The notes under the pieces: generated by a model | What the model saw: the letters and a program-made list of their open reading frames with translations, nothing else | Database searches by the model: none | Told to the model about the DNA's origin: nothing | Shown here: positions 32,003-42,059 of the stretch, in pieces | Numbering within the stretch: the stretch's first letter is position 1 | Layout of the letters: the number at the start of each line of letters is the position of its first letter | NCBI RefSeq assembly: GCF_001683915.1 | Contig: NZ_LXTT01000026.1 | Coordinates: forward strand, 203,428 to 267,427 | DNA: 64,000 nt | Reading direction: 5' to 3' | Origin: Allomuricauda sp. CP2A | Lineage (GTDB): Bacteria > Bacteroidota > Bacteroidia > Flavobacteriales > Flavobacteriaceae | Position numbers and translations under genes: made by a program

Positions 32003-33655
32003 CTAGCCTGTAAAGTAAGACAGAATCGCTATCACAATGACAACCAGCAATACGGAAAGTACAACATCTATGGTGCTGTAACTTCCTTTGGTATCTATAC
32101 GGTCTTCAGGAGACAGTGTGCCGAAGGACAGTCCCTTGATCAACGCATAATTTGGTGGCGCAGTGGCCAAGGTCACCGCAATACACAATGCTACGGAAAA
32201 TAGGAACATAAAAATGGCCATGTGTGCAAAATTCACCGTGGCAAAAGCAAACATGAAACCAGATACAGCTTCACCAGATGCAATTTGTGGTTGATAATAG
32301 ATTTCTGACCCCAAACGCAGTATCAGCAACACCAAACCAGCCATAAGCGTGGTAATGGCCGCTTTTGAGTTGACCCTTTTCCATATAATCCCCAAAAGGA
32401 ACACGGTGGTCACCGGAGGGGCAATATAGGATTGAACGTTCTGAAGGTATTGGTACATGACACCGCCTCCAATTTTATCCATAATGGGAATCCAAATGAT
32501 ACCCAATACCACAATCATTCCGGTAGCTACCTTACCAATGGTCAATAATTGGCGCTCCGTTTTTTCTGGGCGCAGCTTTTTATAGATATCGATGGTGAAA
32601 ATAGTGGAACATGAATTGAACACCGATGCCAATGAACTCATCAAAGCGGCCATAAGACCACCGGCTACCAAACCTTTCAATCCAACTGGGAGAAGGGTCT
32701 TTACCAACATTGGAAAAGCCCTATCCGCACGTTCCACAGCAAAAACTTCTGGGTTTTGTATGGTCAATGCAAAAGCAATGATACCGGGAATCAAGAAAAT
32801 TAAAATGGGCATCAATTTAAGATAGGCTCCAAAAATGGCTCCCCGTCTACCAATTTTAATGTTGTTGGCTGCAAGGGTTCGCTGCACAATATATTGATCG
32901 GTACACCAATACCAAATCCCCACAATGGTTCCCCCGAACAATAAACCTGTCCATGGAAAATCCGGGTCACTCATGGGACGCCACATGTTAAAATGATCTG
33001 GACTCACGGAGGTCACGGTTTCATGGAGTTGTCCCCATCCACCTACTTCTTTAAGACCCAGATAAGTAATGATCAATGAACCTAAAATGAGGATGATGGT
33101 CTGTAGGGTCTCGGTGTAGATCACAGCCTTCATCCCTCCAATAATGGTATAAATTCCAGTAAAGATCACTACGCCAATGGCTCCGTACCAAAACGGAATG
33201 CCCAATAGTTCAGAAACTACAATACCTCCGGCGTAAATGGTCACCGAAACCTTGGTCAAAACATAAGCGACCAATGAGAAAATAGAAAGAAACCAACGAG
33301 AGCGACTATCGAATCGTTTTTCGAGAAACTCGGGCATGGTGAATGCTCCACTTCGAATATAGAACGGCAGGAATAACCAACCGAGCAATAATACGATCCA
33401 TGCATGAAGTTCGTAATGGGCCATGGGCGTACCCGATTCAAATCCCGTACCGGCAAGCCCCACCACGTGCTCCGAACCAATGTTCGAGGCAAAAATAGAG
33501 GCTCCGATTACGAACCATCCCACGTTTCGGCCAGCTAAAAAGTAGTCCTCGGTATCTTTGTTCTTTTGGGAAACCACCCACACGGCCACACCGATCAGGG
33601 CCAAAAAATAGATGCCCAGGACAATCCAGTCCGGCCTTTCTAAAACTGATTCCAT
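32003..33655 (-). CDS. Sodium/sugar symporter (SSS family), probable xylose importer
   Basis: A 550-residue membrane protein with about 14 helices of the solute:sodium symporter fold (SGLT-like). Features seen: GIYFLALIGVAVWV at the N-terminus, a DYFLAGRNVGWF segment (about 36-47), GFESGTPMAHYELHAW and the later conserved WYWCTDQYIVQRTLA motif (about 248-262), which is typical of vSGLT-like sugar transporters. It lies 32 bp downstream of xylA on the same strand, as the third gene of the xylB-xylA-symporter operon, so xylose is the most likely substrate. Confidence 0.9.
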   Translation of the reverse strand: MESVLERPDWIVLGIYFLALIGVAVWVVSQKNKDTEDYFLAGRNVGWFVIGASIFASNIGSEHVVGLAGTGFESGTPMAHYELHAWIVLLLGWLFLPFYIRSGAFTMPEFLEKRFDSRSRWFLSIFSLVAYVLTKVSVTIYAGGIVVSELLGIPFWYGAIGVVIFTGIYTIIGGMKAVIYTETLQTIILILGSLIITYLGLKEVGGWGQLHETVTSVSPDHFNMWRPMSDPDFPWTGLLFGGTIVGIWYWCTDQYIVQRTLAANNIKIGRRGAIFGAYLKLMPILIFLIPGIIAFALTIQNPEVFAVERADRAFPMLVKTLLPVGLKGLVAGGLMAALMSSLASVFNSCSTIFTIDIYKKLRPEKTERQLLTIGKVATGMIVVLGIIWIPIMDKIGGGVMYQYLQNVQSYIAPPVTTVFLLGIIWKRVNSKAAITTLMAGLVLLILRLGSEIYYQPQIASGEAVSGFMFAFATVNFAHMAIFMFLFSVALCIAVTLATAPPNYALIKGLSFGTLSPEDRIDTKGSYSTIDVVLSVLLVVIVIAILSYFTG

Positions 33656-33687
33656 AATTGTTAGTTAGTTTGCTTAGTTATTGTTGT

Positions 33688-35013
33688 TTAGATGTACTGA
33701 TTGATAATGTTCTCAAACAGTTCCTGCTTACCACTGTGCTTTTTAATGTCTTGGTTTGCCGATGCATGACCATGAAGGTCTTCCAAAGTCAGCTTGCCAT
33801 TTTCAAACGCTTTTCCGGTACCAGAATCGAATGAACTATATCGCTCTTTACGCATACTAATATAATTGGAATTTTCCAATATGTCATTTGCGGCCAATAA
33901 ACCTCTTGCAAATGCATCCATTCCTCCAATATGGGCATGGAAGATATCCTCAAGGTCTGTAGAGTTTCTTCGGATTTTGGCATCAAAGTTAACTCCACCA
34001 CCTTGCAAACCTCCAGCTTGAAGAATGACGAGCATGGCTTGGGCAAGTTCGTACACATCAACAGGAAATTGATCGGTGTCCCATCCGTTTTGGTAATCCC
34101 CACGGTTGGCATCAATGCTTCCCAACAAGTTGTTGTCCGCGGCTACCTGGAGCTCATGCTCAAAAGTGTGTTGCGCCAAGGTAGCGTGGTTCACCTCAAT
34201 GTTCAATTTAAAATCATCCAAAAGGTCATATTTGCTCAAAAAGCCCAAAACAGTGGCCGAATCAAAGTCGTACTGGTGTTTTGTGGGCTCCATAGGCTTG
34301 GGCTCAATAAAGAAGGTTCCCTTGAAACCTTGTTTGCGGGCATAGTCCTTGGCCATGTGAAGGAATCGGGCCATGTGGTCCTGTTCGCGACCCATGTCGG
34401 TATTCAAAAGGGACATGTAGCCTTCACGGCCTCCCCAGAAAACATAATTTTCACCGCCCAATTTAATGGTGGCATCCAGTGCGTTTTTCACTTGTGCCCC
34501 GGCAAAGGCGACCACATCAAAATCTGGATTGGTCGCAGCACCGTTCATATATCTTGGGTTGCTGAAGCAGTTGGCGGTACCCCAAAGGAGTTTTACTCCA
34601 GATGCCGCCATTTTCTCTTGGGCATAATCGGTAATGATTTGCAATCTTTTTTCTGATTCTGCCAAAGTGTTGCCCTCGTCAATCAAGTCAAAATCATGAA
34701 AACAATAGTAAGGCGCACCAATTTTGGTGATGAACTCAAAAGCGGCATCCATTTTGTCCTTGGCCTGTTGAATGGGGTCAGTGCTGGTGAGCCATGGAAA
34801 ATCCTGTGTCGGTGCCCCAAATGGGTCGCCCCCCACTCCTGTGAACGTATGCCAATAGGCAATGGCGAATTTAAAATGTTCCTTCATGGTCTTTCCACCG
34901 ACCACTTTGTTCTCATCGTAATATTTAAATGCTAAGGGATTGTCCGATTTCTTTCCCTCAAAAGAGATTTTCCCTATACCTTTAAAATACTCTTTGTCTC
35001 CTTTCGTAATCAT
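33688..35013 (-). CDS. xylA: Xylose isomerase
   Basis: A 441-residue class II xylose isomerase (D-xylose to D-xylulose) with metal-binding TIM barrel. Motifs: catalytic His in [13 protein letters not shown] (about 98-110), [15 protein letters not shown] (about 232-246) and [18 protein letters not shown] (about 270-287), with the DxD metal ligands further on. Length equals the family standard. Gap to xylB is 12 bp. Confidence 0.97.
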   Translation of the reverse strand: MITKGDKEYFKGIGKISFEGKKSDNPLAFKYYDENKVVGGKTMKEHFKFAIAYWHTFTGVGGDPFGAPTQDFPWLTSTDPIQQAKDKMDAAFEFITKIGAPYYCFHDFDLIDEGNTLAESEKRLQIITDYAQEKMAASGVKLLWGTANCFSNPRYMNGAATNPDFDVVAFAGAQVKNALDATIKLGGENYVFWGGREGYMSLLNTDMGREQDHMARFLHMAKDYARKQGFKGTFFIEPKPMEPTKHQYDFDSATVLGFLSKYDLLDDFKLNIEVNHATLAQHTFEHELQVAADNNLLGSIDANRGDYQNGWDTDQFPVDVYELAQAMLVILQAGGLQGGGVNFDAKIRRNSTDLEDIFHAHIGGMDAFARGLLAANDILENSNYISMRKERYSSFDSGTGKAFENGKLTLEDLHGHASANQDIKKHSGKQELFENIINQYI

Positions 35014-35025
35014 AGTTTTAGTTAT

Positions 35026-36510
35026 TCAATTGTCAATATATTCCTCTAGTTGTTTTTTCCATTTATCGTAAGCTTCGCGGTACTTTTCCGCTGGGTCATC
35101 TGGCTGATAGCTCAACTGAACGGCATCGGTTGCCGTGGCCTCTCCAATGCTTTTAAAATCTCCAAAAGCAAAAGCCGCTGCCCTTGCAGCACCAACAGCC
35201 CCTGTGGTCTCTACGATATCGATACGGCTATTGGTCAGCGTAGCGATGGTCCTGGAGAAGATTCCCGCCCTGAACAAGTTATCATTTCCAGCTTTAATGG
35301 AGGCAATATCAACCCCGTCATTTTTTAGGATTTCCATACCGTACACAAAAGAAAAGGCGATGCCCTCCAATGCAGCCCTAAAAATATGGGGTGCTTTGTG
35401 CACATTGAAGTTGAGGTTCAACATCCTAGATCCTTTGTTGCTGTTGTTCAACATGCGTTCCGCACCGTTACCAAAAGGCAAGATATAAAGTTCCTCTGAA
35501 CCAATGGGCACCGTTTCGGCCTGTTCGTTCATACTATTGTAGGAAAGCGCATTGGTCAACTCGTTCCGAACCCAGCTATATTGAATTCCTGTGCCATTGA
35601 TGCACAGCAATTTGCCGATCCTGATGTTTTCTTGGTCATGGTTTACATGGGCAAAGCTATTGATCCGTGTATGCTCTTGGGTATTCTTTTGGCCCGAGAT
35701 GGCATAGACCACACCAGAAGTGCCTCCGGTAGCGGCTATTTCCCCGGGTTCCATAACATTCAGTGCCAAAGCATTGTTGGGTTGGTCCCCGGCACGGTAC
35801 ATGATCGGAATTCCCTCAGGCAATCCAGATTCCAGCGCACCTTGTTTGCTGACCACCCCTTGTTCAGAAAAAGAAGGCCGTATCTCGGGGATGAGGGAAG
35901 GGTTAATTCCGGCATCTTCCAAAAGCCATGATGCGACATCATTTTCCTTAAAGTCCCACATAATTCCTTCGGAAAGTCCTGAAGGAGATGTTACACATGA
36001 TCCAGAAAGTTTCAGGGCGATGTAGTCGCCAGGCAACATAAACTTGTGGATTTTTTTATAAGTGTCCGGCTCATTGTCTTTGACCCATTTTAATTTGGAG
36101 AGCGTAAAATTCCCGGGGGAATTCAACAAACGCTCCACACATTTTTCTGTGCCGGATGCTTGGAACAACTGCTCGCCTATGTCAACGGCACGGCTATCGC
36201 ACCATATGATGGAAGGCCGTAACGGTTGAAGATTTTTGTCAACGGTGACCAATCCGTGCATTTGGTATGATATTCCAATACCTTTGATATCGTTCTTGGA
36301 AATAGTATTCTTGGAAATCAACTCGTGGGTGGCCGCACATAAATGTTTCCACCACAGCTCGGGATCCTGTTCTCCCCAGCCCAGGTTGATTGATATAATG
36401 GGCATTTCTTTTTTTGGATATTGGGCAATGTCCAATACGCTGCCATCAGCTGTATTTATAAGGGCTGCTTTAATAGATGAGCTGCCAATATCGAAACCTA
36501 TCCAGTGCAT
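35026..36510 (-). CDS. xylB: Xylulokinase
   Basis: A 494-residue FGGY-family kinase (D-xylulose to xylulose 5-phosphate). N-terminal phosphate motif DIGSSSIKAALIN (8-20); the MHGLVTVD segment with the catalytic-domain start (about 80-87); the second ATP-binding region with GEIAATGGTSGVVYA (about 252-266) and AGNDNLFRAGIFSRTIA near the C-terminus. It is the first gene of the xylB-xylA-symporter operon. A minus-strand -7 box TATATTTG (36546-36553) and operator 2 lie within 60 bp upstream. Confidence 0.95.
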   Translation of the reverse strand: MHWIGFDIGSSSIKAALINTADGSVLDIAQYPKKEMPIISINLGWGEQDPELWWKHLCAATHELISKNTISKNDIKGIGISYQMHGLVTVDKNLQPLRPSIIWCDSRAVDIGEQLFQASGTEKCVERLLNSPGNFTLSKLKWVKDNEPDTYKKIHKFMLPGDYIALKLSGSCVTSPSGLSEGIMWDFKENDVASWLLEDAGINPSLIPEIRPSFSEQGVVSKQGALESGLPEGIPIMYRAGDQPNNALALNVMEPGEIAATGGTSGVVYAISGQKNTQEHTRINSFAHVNHDQENIRIGKLLCINGTGIQYSWVRNELTNALSYNSMNEQAETVPIGSEELYILPFGNGAERMLNNSNKGSRMLNLNFNVHKAPHIFRAALEGIAFSFVYGMEILKNDGVDIASIKAGNDNLFRAGIFSRTIATLTNSRIDIVETTGAVGAARAAAFAFGDFKSIGEATATDAVQLSYQPDDPAEKYREAYDKWKKQLEEYIDN

Positions 36511-36545
36511 AAATCAATATTGAATAATTTTTTGATACAATTTTT

Positions 36546-36571
36546 CAAATATAGGTATCGAAATCGATTGC
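36546..36571 (-). promoter_or_regulatory. xylB promoter -7 box with LacI-type operator 2
   Basis: On the minus strand TATATTTG (plus-strand CAAATATA, 36546-36553) matches TAnnTTTG. Just upstream lies GAAATCGATTGC (36560-36571), 11 of 12 bases of the operator palindrome, between the -33 and -7 positions. This placement is ideal for repression. Confidence 0.65.
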
Positions 36572-36705
36572 ATAAATTTATTTCTCCAATTATTTTGATG
36601 TAAAATGTCGTTTTTTAACAAATCTTTTTTTTCTGTTAGTAATAGTGGAGAGCGAACTAAAGGAAAAAAATTATTCTAAAAGGAAACTAAAAGTTAAATT
36701 AGTAC

Positions 36706-36742
36706 CTTGAAATTCAAGTCTTTTTTGTTCTTTGACTTGAAT
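36706..36742 (+). promoter_or_regulatory. Inverted repeats in the LacI gene leader
   Basis: CTTGAAATTCAAG (36706-36718) is a 13-bp perfect palindrome, and ATTCAAGTC (36712-36720) also pairs with GACTTGAAT (36734-36742) across 13 bases. The alternatives exclude each other in RNA. This could be another operator or a leader hairpin. It is unrelated to the GCAATCGATTGC motif. Confidence 0.4.
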
Positions 36743-36762
36743 AACCTAAGCGATTTTGACAG

Positions 36763-37821
36763 ATGAAGATTAAAAAGGAGGTTACCATTTATGATCTCGC
36801 CAAAGAATTGAACTACTCTCCCTCGACTATTTCAAGAGCTTTGAACAACCACAAGAGTATCAGTAAGAAAACCATAAAGTTGATCAAGGAGGCAGCTGTG
36901 GAAATGGGATATCGGCCCAATAATTTGGCTGCGGGCCTCAGAAACAATAGAAGCAACACCATTGGCATACTTATTTCCCACATAAGCAGGCCTTTTCAAG
37001 CGTCCCTGATCAGTGGGATAGAGGAAACGGCCAGAAAAGCAGGCTATAATGTCTTGATCAGTCAATCCAATGATAAATATGAAAATGAGATCAGCAATAC
37101 CAATGCCTTATATGATAGTAGGATTACGGGTCTGATCGTATCCTTGTCCATGGAAACCGTGGATATGGGACACTTCCAAAAATTCATAGACAAGGGCATA
37201 CCCATTGTTTTTGTGGACAGGGTCCCGGATAATTTCAATTCTTATAAGGTTGTAATTGACAATTACACAGCGGGGTATTCGGCAACCAAGCATTTAATAG
37301 AGCAAGGATGCACTAGAATAGCACATTTTGCCGGGGCGCAGCATAGGAATATTTATGAAGAGCGGAAAAAGGGATATTTGGATGCCCTTCGGGAATATGG
37401 ACTGCCCATAGAGGAAGACCTTATCATCCATTTTAAGACATTGAGTTTTGAGGAAGGGAACAAGGCCACCAAAAAACTTCTAAAAATGCCCAACCCGCCA
37501 GACGGTATATTTTCTTCAAATGATACCGCTGCGGTGAGTGCCATTATGTGTGCAAAGAAAATGGGAGTAAGTGTTCCCCAAGATCTTGCCGTGATAGGGT
37601 TCAATGATGACCCAATAGCTTCAATTGTGCAGCCCTCACTTTCCACCGTATCACACCCGGCCAATAAAATGGGCACTATCTCTGCAAGACGCATTCTAGA
37701 CCACTCTGTTCAAAATTATGACAACGACCTGTCTGAAATAACGGTTTTGGGAACGGAAATCATAGTGAGGGAGTCCTCCTTAAAAAAGACACCTGTACTA
37801 GAACCCAAACAATCGCGGTAG
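36763..37821 (+). CDS. LacI-family transcriptional regulator of the xylan locus
   Basis: 352 residues. N-terminal HTH with TIYDLAKELNYSPSTISRAL (residues 8-27) and hinge helix LAAGLRNN, then a periplasmic-binding-protein-like effector domain (about 65-345) with SLISGIEETARKAGYNVLIS, VDRVPDNFN and GFNDDPIASIVQPSLSTV. LacI-type dimers bind palindromes with a central CG, as in GCAATCGATTGC, which occurs four times around it. The effector is probably a xylose- or uronate-derived metabolite. It is transcribed away from xylB and overlaps the end of the TRAP large permease gene by 24 bp (tail to tail). Confidence 0.93.
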   Translation: MKIKKEVTIYDLAKELNYSPSTISRALNNHKSISKKTIKLIKEAAVEMGYRPNNLAAGLRNNRSNTIGILISHISRPFQASLISGIEETARKAGYNVLISQSNDKYENEISNTNALYDSRITGLIVSLSMETVDMGHFQKFIDKGIPIVFVDRVPDNFNSYKVVIDNYTAGYSATKHLIEQGCTRIAHFAGAQHRNIYEERKKGYLDALREYGLPIEEDLIIHFKTLSFEEGNKATKKLLKMPNPPDGIFSSNDTAAVSAIMCAKKMGVSVPQDLAVIGFNDDPIASIVQPSLSTVSHPANKMGTISARRILDHSVQNYDNDLSEITVLGTEIIVRESSLKKTPVLEPKQSR

Positions 37822-39084
37822 CCAGAGACTCAATTCTGGGAAAACACTCACCAATACCAGGCCAAGGATCATAGCCAAAAATAAGGGCAGAAGGGGGCGT
37901 ATCACCTTTTGAATACTAGTTTTGGCCACACCAACCCCTATAAAAAGTACTGACCCAACAGGAGGTGTACATAGACCAATGCAAAGATTCAACACCATGA
38001 TGATTCCAAAATGCACGGGATCAATGCCCAATGCCGTGGTAACGGGTAAAAAGATAGGTGTAAAGATGAGTACGGCCGGGGTCATATCCATAAAAATGCC
38101 CACAATGAGCAAAATAATATTGATGATAATGAGCACCATGATTTTGTTATCGCTCAAGCCCAACAACGCCTCGGTAACCACCTGGGGGATGTTTTCGTAG
38201 GAGAGCACCCACGACATCGCCATGGACATGGCAATCAACAACATCACAATGGCTATGGTTGATGATGATTCCACCAAAATAGACCGAATATTTTTAAAAG
38301 AAACCTCTTTGTACAGGGCAGCCAACACCAAGCAATAGATAACGGCCACAGAAGACGCCTCGGTAGCCGTAAAAATTCCGGCAACTATGCCTCCTATCAC
38401 AACTACCAATAAAAATAGACTTGGTAGAGCTTTCACAAATGTGCTGAACACTTTTCTAAGGGAACTCCTGTCTGCGGTGGGGTATCCTTTTCGTTTGGCC
38501 CAGATGTAGGCCACTACCATCAATAAAAGACCTGTAAGGATGCCGGGCAGATAGCCAGCCAAGAACAAAGCACCTATGCTCACCCCTCCACTCGCCACGG
38601 AGTAGATGATAAACACATTACTTGGCGGAATAACCAATCCTGTTGTGGCGGAAGTAACATTCACGGCCACCCCAAAACCCTTGTCATAGCCAGATTCTTC
38701 CATTTTGTCAGACATAAAACCACCGATTGCAGCTGCAGCTGCACCAGCTGACCCGGCAATGGCACCAAACAGCATGGCGGCAACAATGTTCACATGGGCC
38801 AATCCGCCGGGAAGAGACCCCACCAGAGCTTTGGCAAAATCAATCAACCGTTCGGCGATACCCCCTTTGTTCATGATATGTCCCGCTAGAATAAAGAACG
38901 GGATGGCAAGGATTGAAAAACTGTCCAAACCGGTTACAACACGCTGTGCAATGGTGGTAAGTGCCGGAAAGGTATCCACACTCACCAACAGGGTCAGCAA
39001 GGATGAGATTCCCAAGCTCCATGCCACTGGAACCCTAATGGAAATCAATACAAGAAAGCTCAGTATCAGAATGCTAATTTCCAT
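37798..39084 (-). CDS. TRAP transporter large permease (DctM type)
   Basis: A 428-residue inner-membrane protein with about 12 helices, the ion-coupled transport subunit of a TRAP system. DctM features: IPFFILAGHIMNKGGIAERL (about 60-79), NVTSATTGLVIPPSNVFIIY (about 141-160) and the GLCTPPVGSVLFIG region (about 361-374). The start overlaps the small permease by 11 bases. The last gene of the uxaC-dctP-dctQ-dctM operon. The substrate is inferred from context as glucuronate or a methylated form. Confidence 0.93.
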   Translation of the reverse strand: MEISILILSFLVLISIRVPVAWSLGISSLLTLLVSVDTFPALTTIAQRVVTGLDSFSILAIPFFILAGHIMNKGGIAERLIDFAKALVGSLPGGLAHVNIVAAMLFGAIAGSAGAAAAAIGGFMSDKMEESGYDKGFGVAVNVTSATTGLVIPPSNVFIIYSVASGGVSIGALFLAGYLPGILTGLLLMVVAYIWAKRKGYPTADRSSLRKVFSTFVKALPSLFLLVVVIGGIVAGIFTATEASSVAVIYCLVLAALYKEVSFKNIRSILVESSSTIAIVMLLIAMSMAMSWVLSYENIPQVVTEALLGLSDNKIMVLIIINIILLIVGIFMDMTPAVLIFTPIFLPVTTALGIDPVHFGIIMVLNLCIGLCTPPVGSVLFIGVGVAKTSIQKVIRPLLPLFLAMILGLVLVSVFPELSLWLPRLFGF

Positions 39085-39553
39085 TTTTCAAGTTTTTGAT
39101 GATGACCACAAGGTCCAAAAGTTTATAATAGCAGATAAAGAGACCTGATATGGGCATAACTATATATACAAAGCCAATGGGCAGTTTCAGTGCCGGGGAT
39201 GTTTGCCCCAGCTCAAAAGAGATATAGACATAGCGGAGCCCTCCAATTAAAAAGACTGTGATTGCAAACAGGAGCACAACAGAGGTAATAACAATGTCCA
39301 GGATTTTTTGGTTGCGTTCGTTTAAGTATTGTGGCAATAGATCAATGGCAATGTGCAATTTTTTGCCCGATGCATAGGCAGCACCCAGAATACTCAACCA
39401 AATCAGGAGATATCGCGCCAATTCATCGGTCCAAGAACTCTGGCTGTCCAGAATATAGCGTGTAATGACCCCCCAGAACACATCCAAGACCATGATGCCC
39501 AATAAAATGGAGAGAGTCCATTCCAAAAAAAGGTCTATGCGACTTTTCATCAT
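39074..39553 (-). CDS. TRAP transporter small permease (DctQ type)
   Basis: 159 residues, four helices. Typical DctQ motif RYLLIWLSILGAAYASGKKLHIAID is present (split: RYLLIWLSILGAA about 46-58, GKKLHIAIDLLP about 62-73). It associates with the large permease. It overlaps dctP by 4 bases and dctM by 11, which shows tight coupling. Confidence 0.9.
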   Translation of the reverse strand: MMKSRIDLFLEWTLSILLGIMVLDVFWGVITRYILDSQSSWTDELARYLLIWLSILGAAYASGKKLHIAIDLLPQYLNERNQKILDIVITSVVLLFAITVFLIGGLRYVYISFELGQTSPALKLPIGFVYIVMPISGLFICYYKLLDLVVIIKNLKNGN

Positions 39554-40527
39554 TTTACGCTCTTAATTTGTTTTGTGAGTTCATATAAGTGCTCATCTTT
39601 TTCTTTTAGTGCTTCAAACATGGATTCGGATTTTTCTTCAAAAAGGGATTTATCGGGGTAAGAAACCTCCACTCCCGCTTTTTTTACTTCATCCAAAGCC
39701 TCTTGTTCCGCTTTTTTCCAAAGTTTATGCTGAAATTCGGTAGCTTCTGTAGCGGCTTCTGTTATCCATTTTTTCTCTGATTCGTTCAATTTATCCCAAA
39801 TAATGGTGCTGACCACCAGTATGTCCGGGACAGAGGTATGCTCATCCATGGATAAGTACTTGCAGACTTCATAGTGTTTTGAGGTATAAAAACTGGGCAA
39901 GTTGTTCTCTGCGCCATCCACAACCCCTTGTTGGAGGGAAGTGTACAGTTCTCCCCATGAGATCGGGGTAGGGGAGCCTCCAAATTGTTTGACCATTTCT
40001 ATGGCAGTAGGGCTTTGCATGACCCGAATCTTTAACCCTTCCAAGTCTTCAGGTGCATCAATGGGTGTGTTTTTGGTGTAAAATGAACGATTTCCGGCAT
40101 CGAAATAGGTCAATCCCTTCAACCAATATTTTTCGGAGCCCGAAAGAAGCTTCTTTCCAATGGGGCCATCATATACCTTGAACCGGTGTTCATCATCACG
40201 AAACAAATATGGATAACCCAGCACCCTAAGGTCAGGTGAGAAGTTTTCCATCACCGCCCCAGAAACCTTGGTCATCCCCAGACTGCCTATTTGAAGGAGC
40301 TCCAAGCATTGCTGTTCCGAACCTAGCTGGCCACTCGGATAAATCGCCAGTTTTAATTTTCCTTCCGATTTTTTGGCCACTAGATCGGCCATATAGACCA
40401 TAGCCTCATGAACAGGGTGCGTAACGCCAAGACCATGGGCCAATTTTATGGTGTTTGCCGCTCTTTTATCGGGTTGACAGGAAAGCAGCAGCAGGAAAGA
40501 AAAAATGATAACTATCCGGAAGTTCAT
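39550..40527 (-). CDS. TRAP substrate-binding lipoprotein (DctP type)
   Basis: 325 residues with a lipoprotein signal, lipobox LLSC (Cys17), then the DctP fold: IKLAHGLGVTHPVHEAM (about 27-43), GQLGSEQQCLELLQ, the substrate-carboxylate-binding Arg region LKIRVMQSPTAIEMVKQFG (about 165-183), and GVVDGAENNLPSF. Lipid anchoring of a TRAP binding protein to the inner or outer membrane is somewhat unusual compared with the soluble proteins of Proteobacteria. Context next to uxaC points to a hexuronate ligand. Confidence 0.92.
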   Translation of the reverse strand: MNFRIVIIFSFLLLLSCQPDKRAANTIKLAHGLGVTHPVHEAMVYMADLVAKKSEGKLKLAIYPSGQLGSEQQCLELLQIGSLGMTKVSGAVMENFSPDLRVLGYPYLFRDDEHRFKVYDGPIGKKLLSGSEKYWLKGLTYFDAGNRSFYTKNTPIDAPEDLEGLKIRVMQSPTAIEMVKQFGGSPTPISWGELYTSLQQGVVDGAENNLPSFYTSKHYEVCKYLSMDEHTSVPDILVVSTIIWDKLNESEKKWITEAATEATEFQHKLWKKAEQEALDEVKKAGVEVSYPDKSLFEEKSESMFEALKEKDEHLYELTKQIKSVK

Positions 40528-40608
40528 AGAGCTTTTTTTTTTGAAAAAAACTCTTTAGCAACCAACTTTGATTTCATGCCTATCATAAATAAAAGTATAA
40601 TTAATGGC

Positions 40609-42039
40609 TTATTTTTTTAAGGTAAGGTTTTCCACAAAACTTGGGAACTGAAAAAATTCCTTGGCATTGTTATAGGTAATGTCCTGCACAATTTTTCCTA
40701 TCCATTTCATGTCGTTGGGTATTAGCCCGGCTTTAATGTCATTGCCCAAAATGTTGCAGAGTACCCTTCTGTAATACTCATGTCTAGGAAAGGATAAAAA
40801 GCTTCGGCTATCCGTGAGCATCCCCACGGAACAACTCAATAGTCCCATATTGGAAACAACATCCAGCTGGTCTTTTATGCCATCTTTTTGGTCCAGAAAC
40901 CACCAAGCGGCCCCAAATTGGACCTTACTTTTTATATTGTCTCCAGTAAAATTCCCGGCCATGGTGGCAAATACTTCATTGTCCGCTGGGTTTGAATTAT
41001 AGAGGATGGTCTTAGGGAGACTGCCACTGTTGTTCAATCGATTTAAAAATCGGGCCAATTGTTCTGCCTGTGGATAATCGCCAATACTGTCAACCCCGGC
41101 ATTGATGCCAATTTTTGTCAGAATGGCCTTGTTGGTATCCCTAATGGGCCCCAGATGAAGCTGCATCACCCAGTTTTTTTCAGCATACAATTGCCCCAAC
41201 AGATGAAGAATGGCAGATTTGTACTGTCTGATTTCTTTTTGCGAAATTGATTTTTCTTCAAACCTTTTGGAAAGGATTTGGTTGATTTCCTTTTCCGTAT
41301 AGTCAAAACCATAGGCGTGAACGAGCCCGTGATCTGAGAGGCGGCACCCTTTTTCATGAAAATAGTCAACCCTTTTTTTAGCGGCCTCGCGCAATGATTC
41401 AAAATCTGTAACGGTAATGCCGGTCATTTTTGAAAGGGTGGACAAATAATCCGCAAAATCTACCTTTTCAATATCGATCAGTCCATCTGGCCGAAATGTG
41501 GGAAGCATCGTCAGTGGACAATCAGACCCTGCCATTGTCGTGTGATGGGAGAGATCGTCCAACGGGTCATCGGTAGTGCATACCACCTCAACATTCATTC
41601 TATTGACCAGACTACGTGACGAGAAGGTGGGTTTTTTCAATTCAGAATTGCATTGCTCGTATATTTCTCCAGCCGTTTCGGGAGTTAAAGGCGCATCTAT
41701 CCCAAAGTACCGACTTAGCTCCAGGTGGGTCCAATGGTACAAAGGATTTCGCAGCGTGTAGGGTACGGTTTGTGCCCATTTGTGGAACTTTTCTTCATCG
41801 GTGGCCTTCCCCGTAATAAACTTTTCGGGGATGCCCAAGGCACGCATGGCCCTCCATTTATAGTGATCGCCCTCTATCCAAAGCTGGGTAATGTTTTCAA
41901 ACTTTTTGTCCTCGGCAAGTTCATTGGGTGGGAGATGGGAATGATAGTCAATTATAGGCTGGTTTTTTGCATAATCATGATAAAGCGTTCTGGCATAATC
42001 TGTTTCCAACAAAAAGTCCTCATGGATAAATTTCTGCAT
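40609..42039 (-). CDS. uxaC: Glucuronate isomerase (uronate isomerase)
   Basis: A 476-residue amidohydrolase-superfamily enzyme (D-glucuronate to D-fructuronate). The His pair in IIDYHSHLPPNELAEDKKF (about 29-47), ITQLWIEGDHYKWRAMRALG (about 50-69), CTTDDPLDD (about 153-161) and the C-terminal LTDSRSFLSFPRHEYYRR (about 411-428) are all characteristic of UxaC. Full length. It leads the operon with the TRAP transporter genes (81-bp gap to dctP). The long 5' region (to operator 3 at 42347) carries a decayed GH3 fragment. Confidence 0.96.
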   Translation of the reverse strand: MQKFIHEDFLLETDYARTLYHDYAKNQPIIDYHSHLPPNELAEDKKFENITQLWIEGDHYKWRAMRALGIPEKFITGKATDEEKFHKWAQTVPYTLRNPLYHWTHLELSRYFGIDAPLTPETAGEIYEQCNSELKKPTFSSRSLVNRMNVEVVCTTDDPLDDLSHHTTMAGSDCPLTMLPTFRPDGLIDIEKVDFADYLSTLSKMTGITVTDFESLREAAKKRVDYFHEKGCRLSDHGLVHAYGFDYTEKEINQILSKRFEEKSISQKEIRQYKSAILHLLGQLYAEKNWVMQLHLGPIRDTNKAILTKIGINAGVDSIGDYPQAEQLARFLNRLNNSGSLPKTILYNSNPADNEVFATMAGNFTGDNIKSKVQFGAAWWFLDQKDGIKDQLDVVSNMGLLSCSVGMLTDSRSFLSFPRHEYYRRVLCNILGNDIKAGLIPNDMKWIGKIVQDITYNNAKEFFQFPSFVENLTLKK

Positions 42040-42059
42040 GCTATGTTTTCTCTTTTTTA

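Noticed and set aside
33931..34656. 241-codon plus-strand frame
   Set aside because: Antisense to xylA, which is unmistakable.
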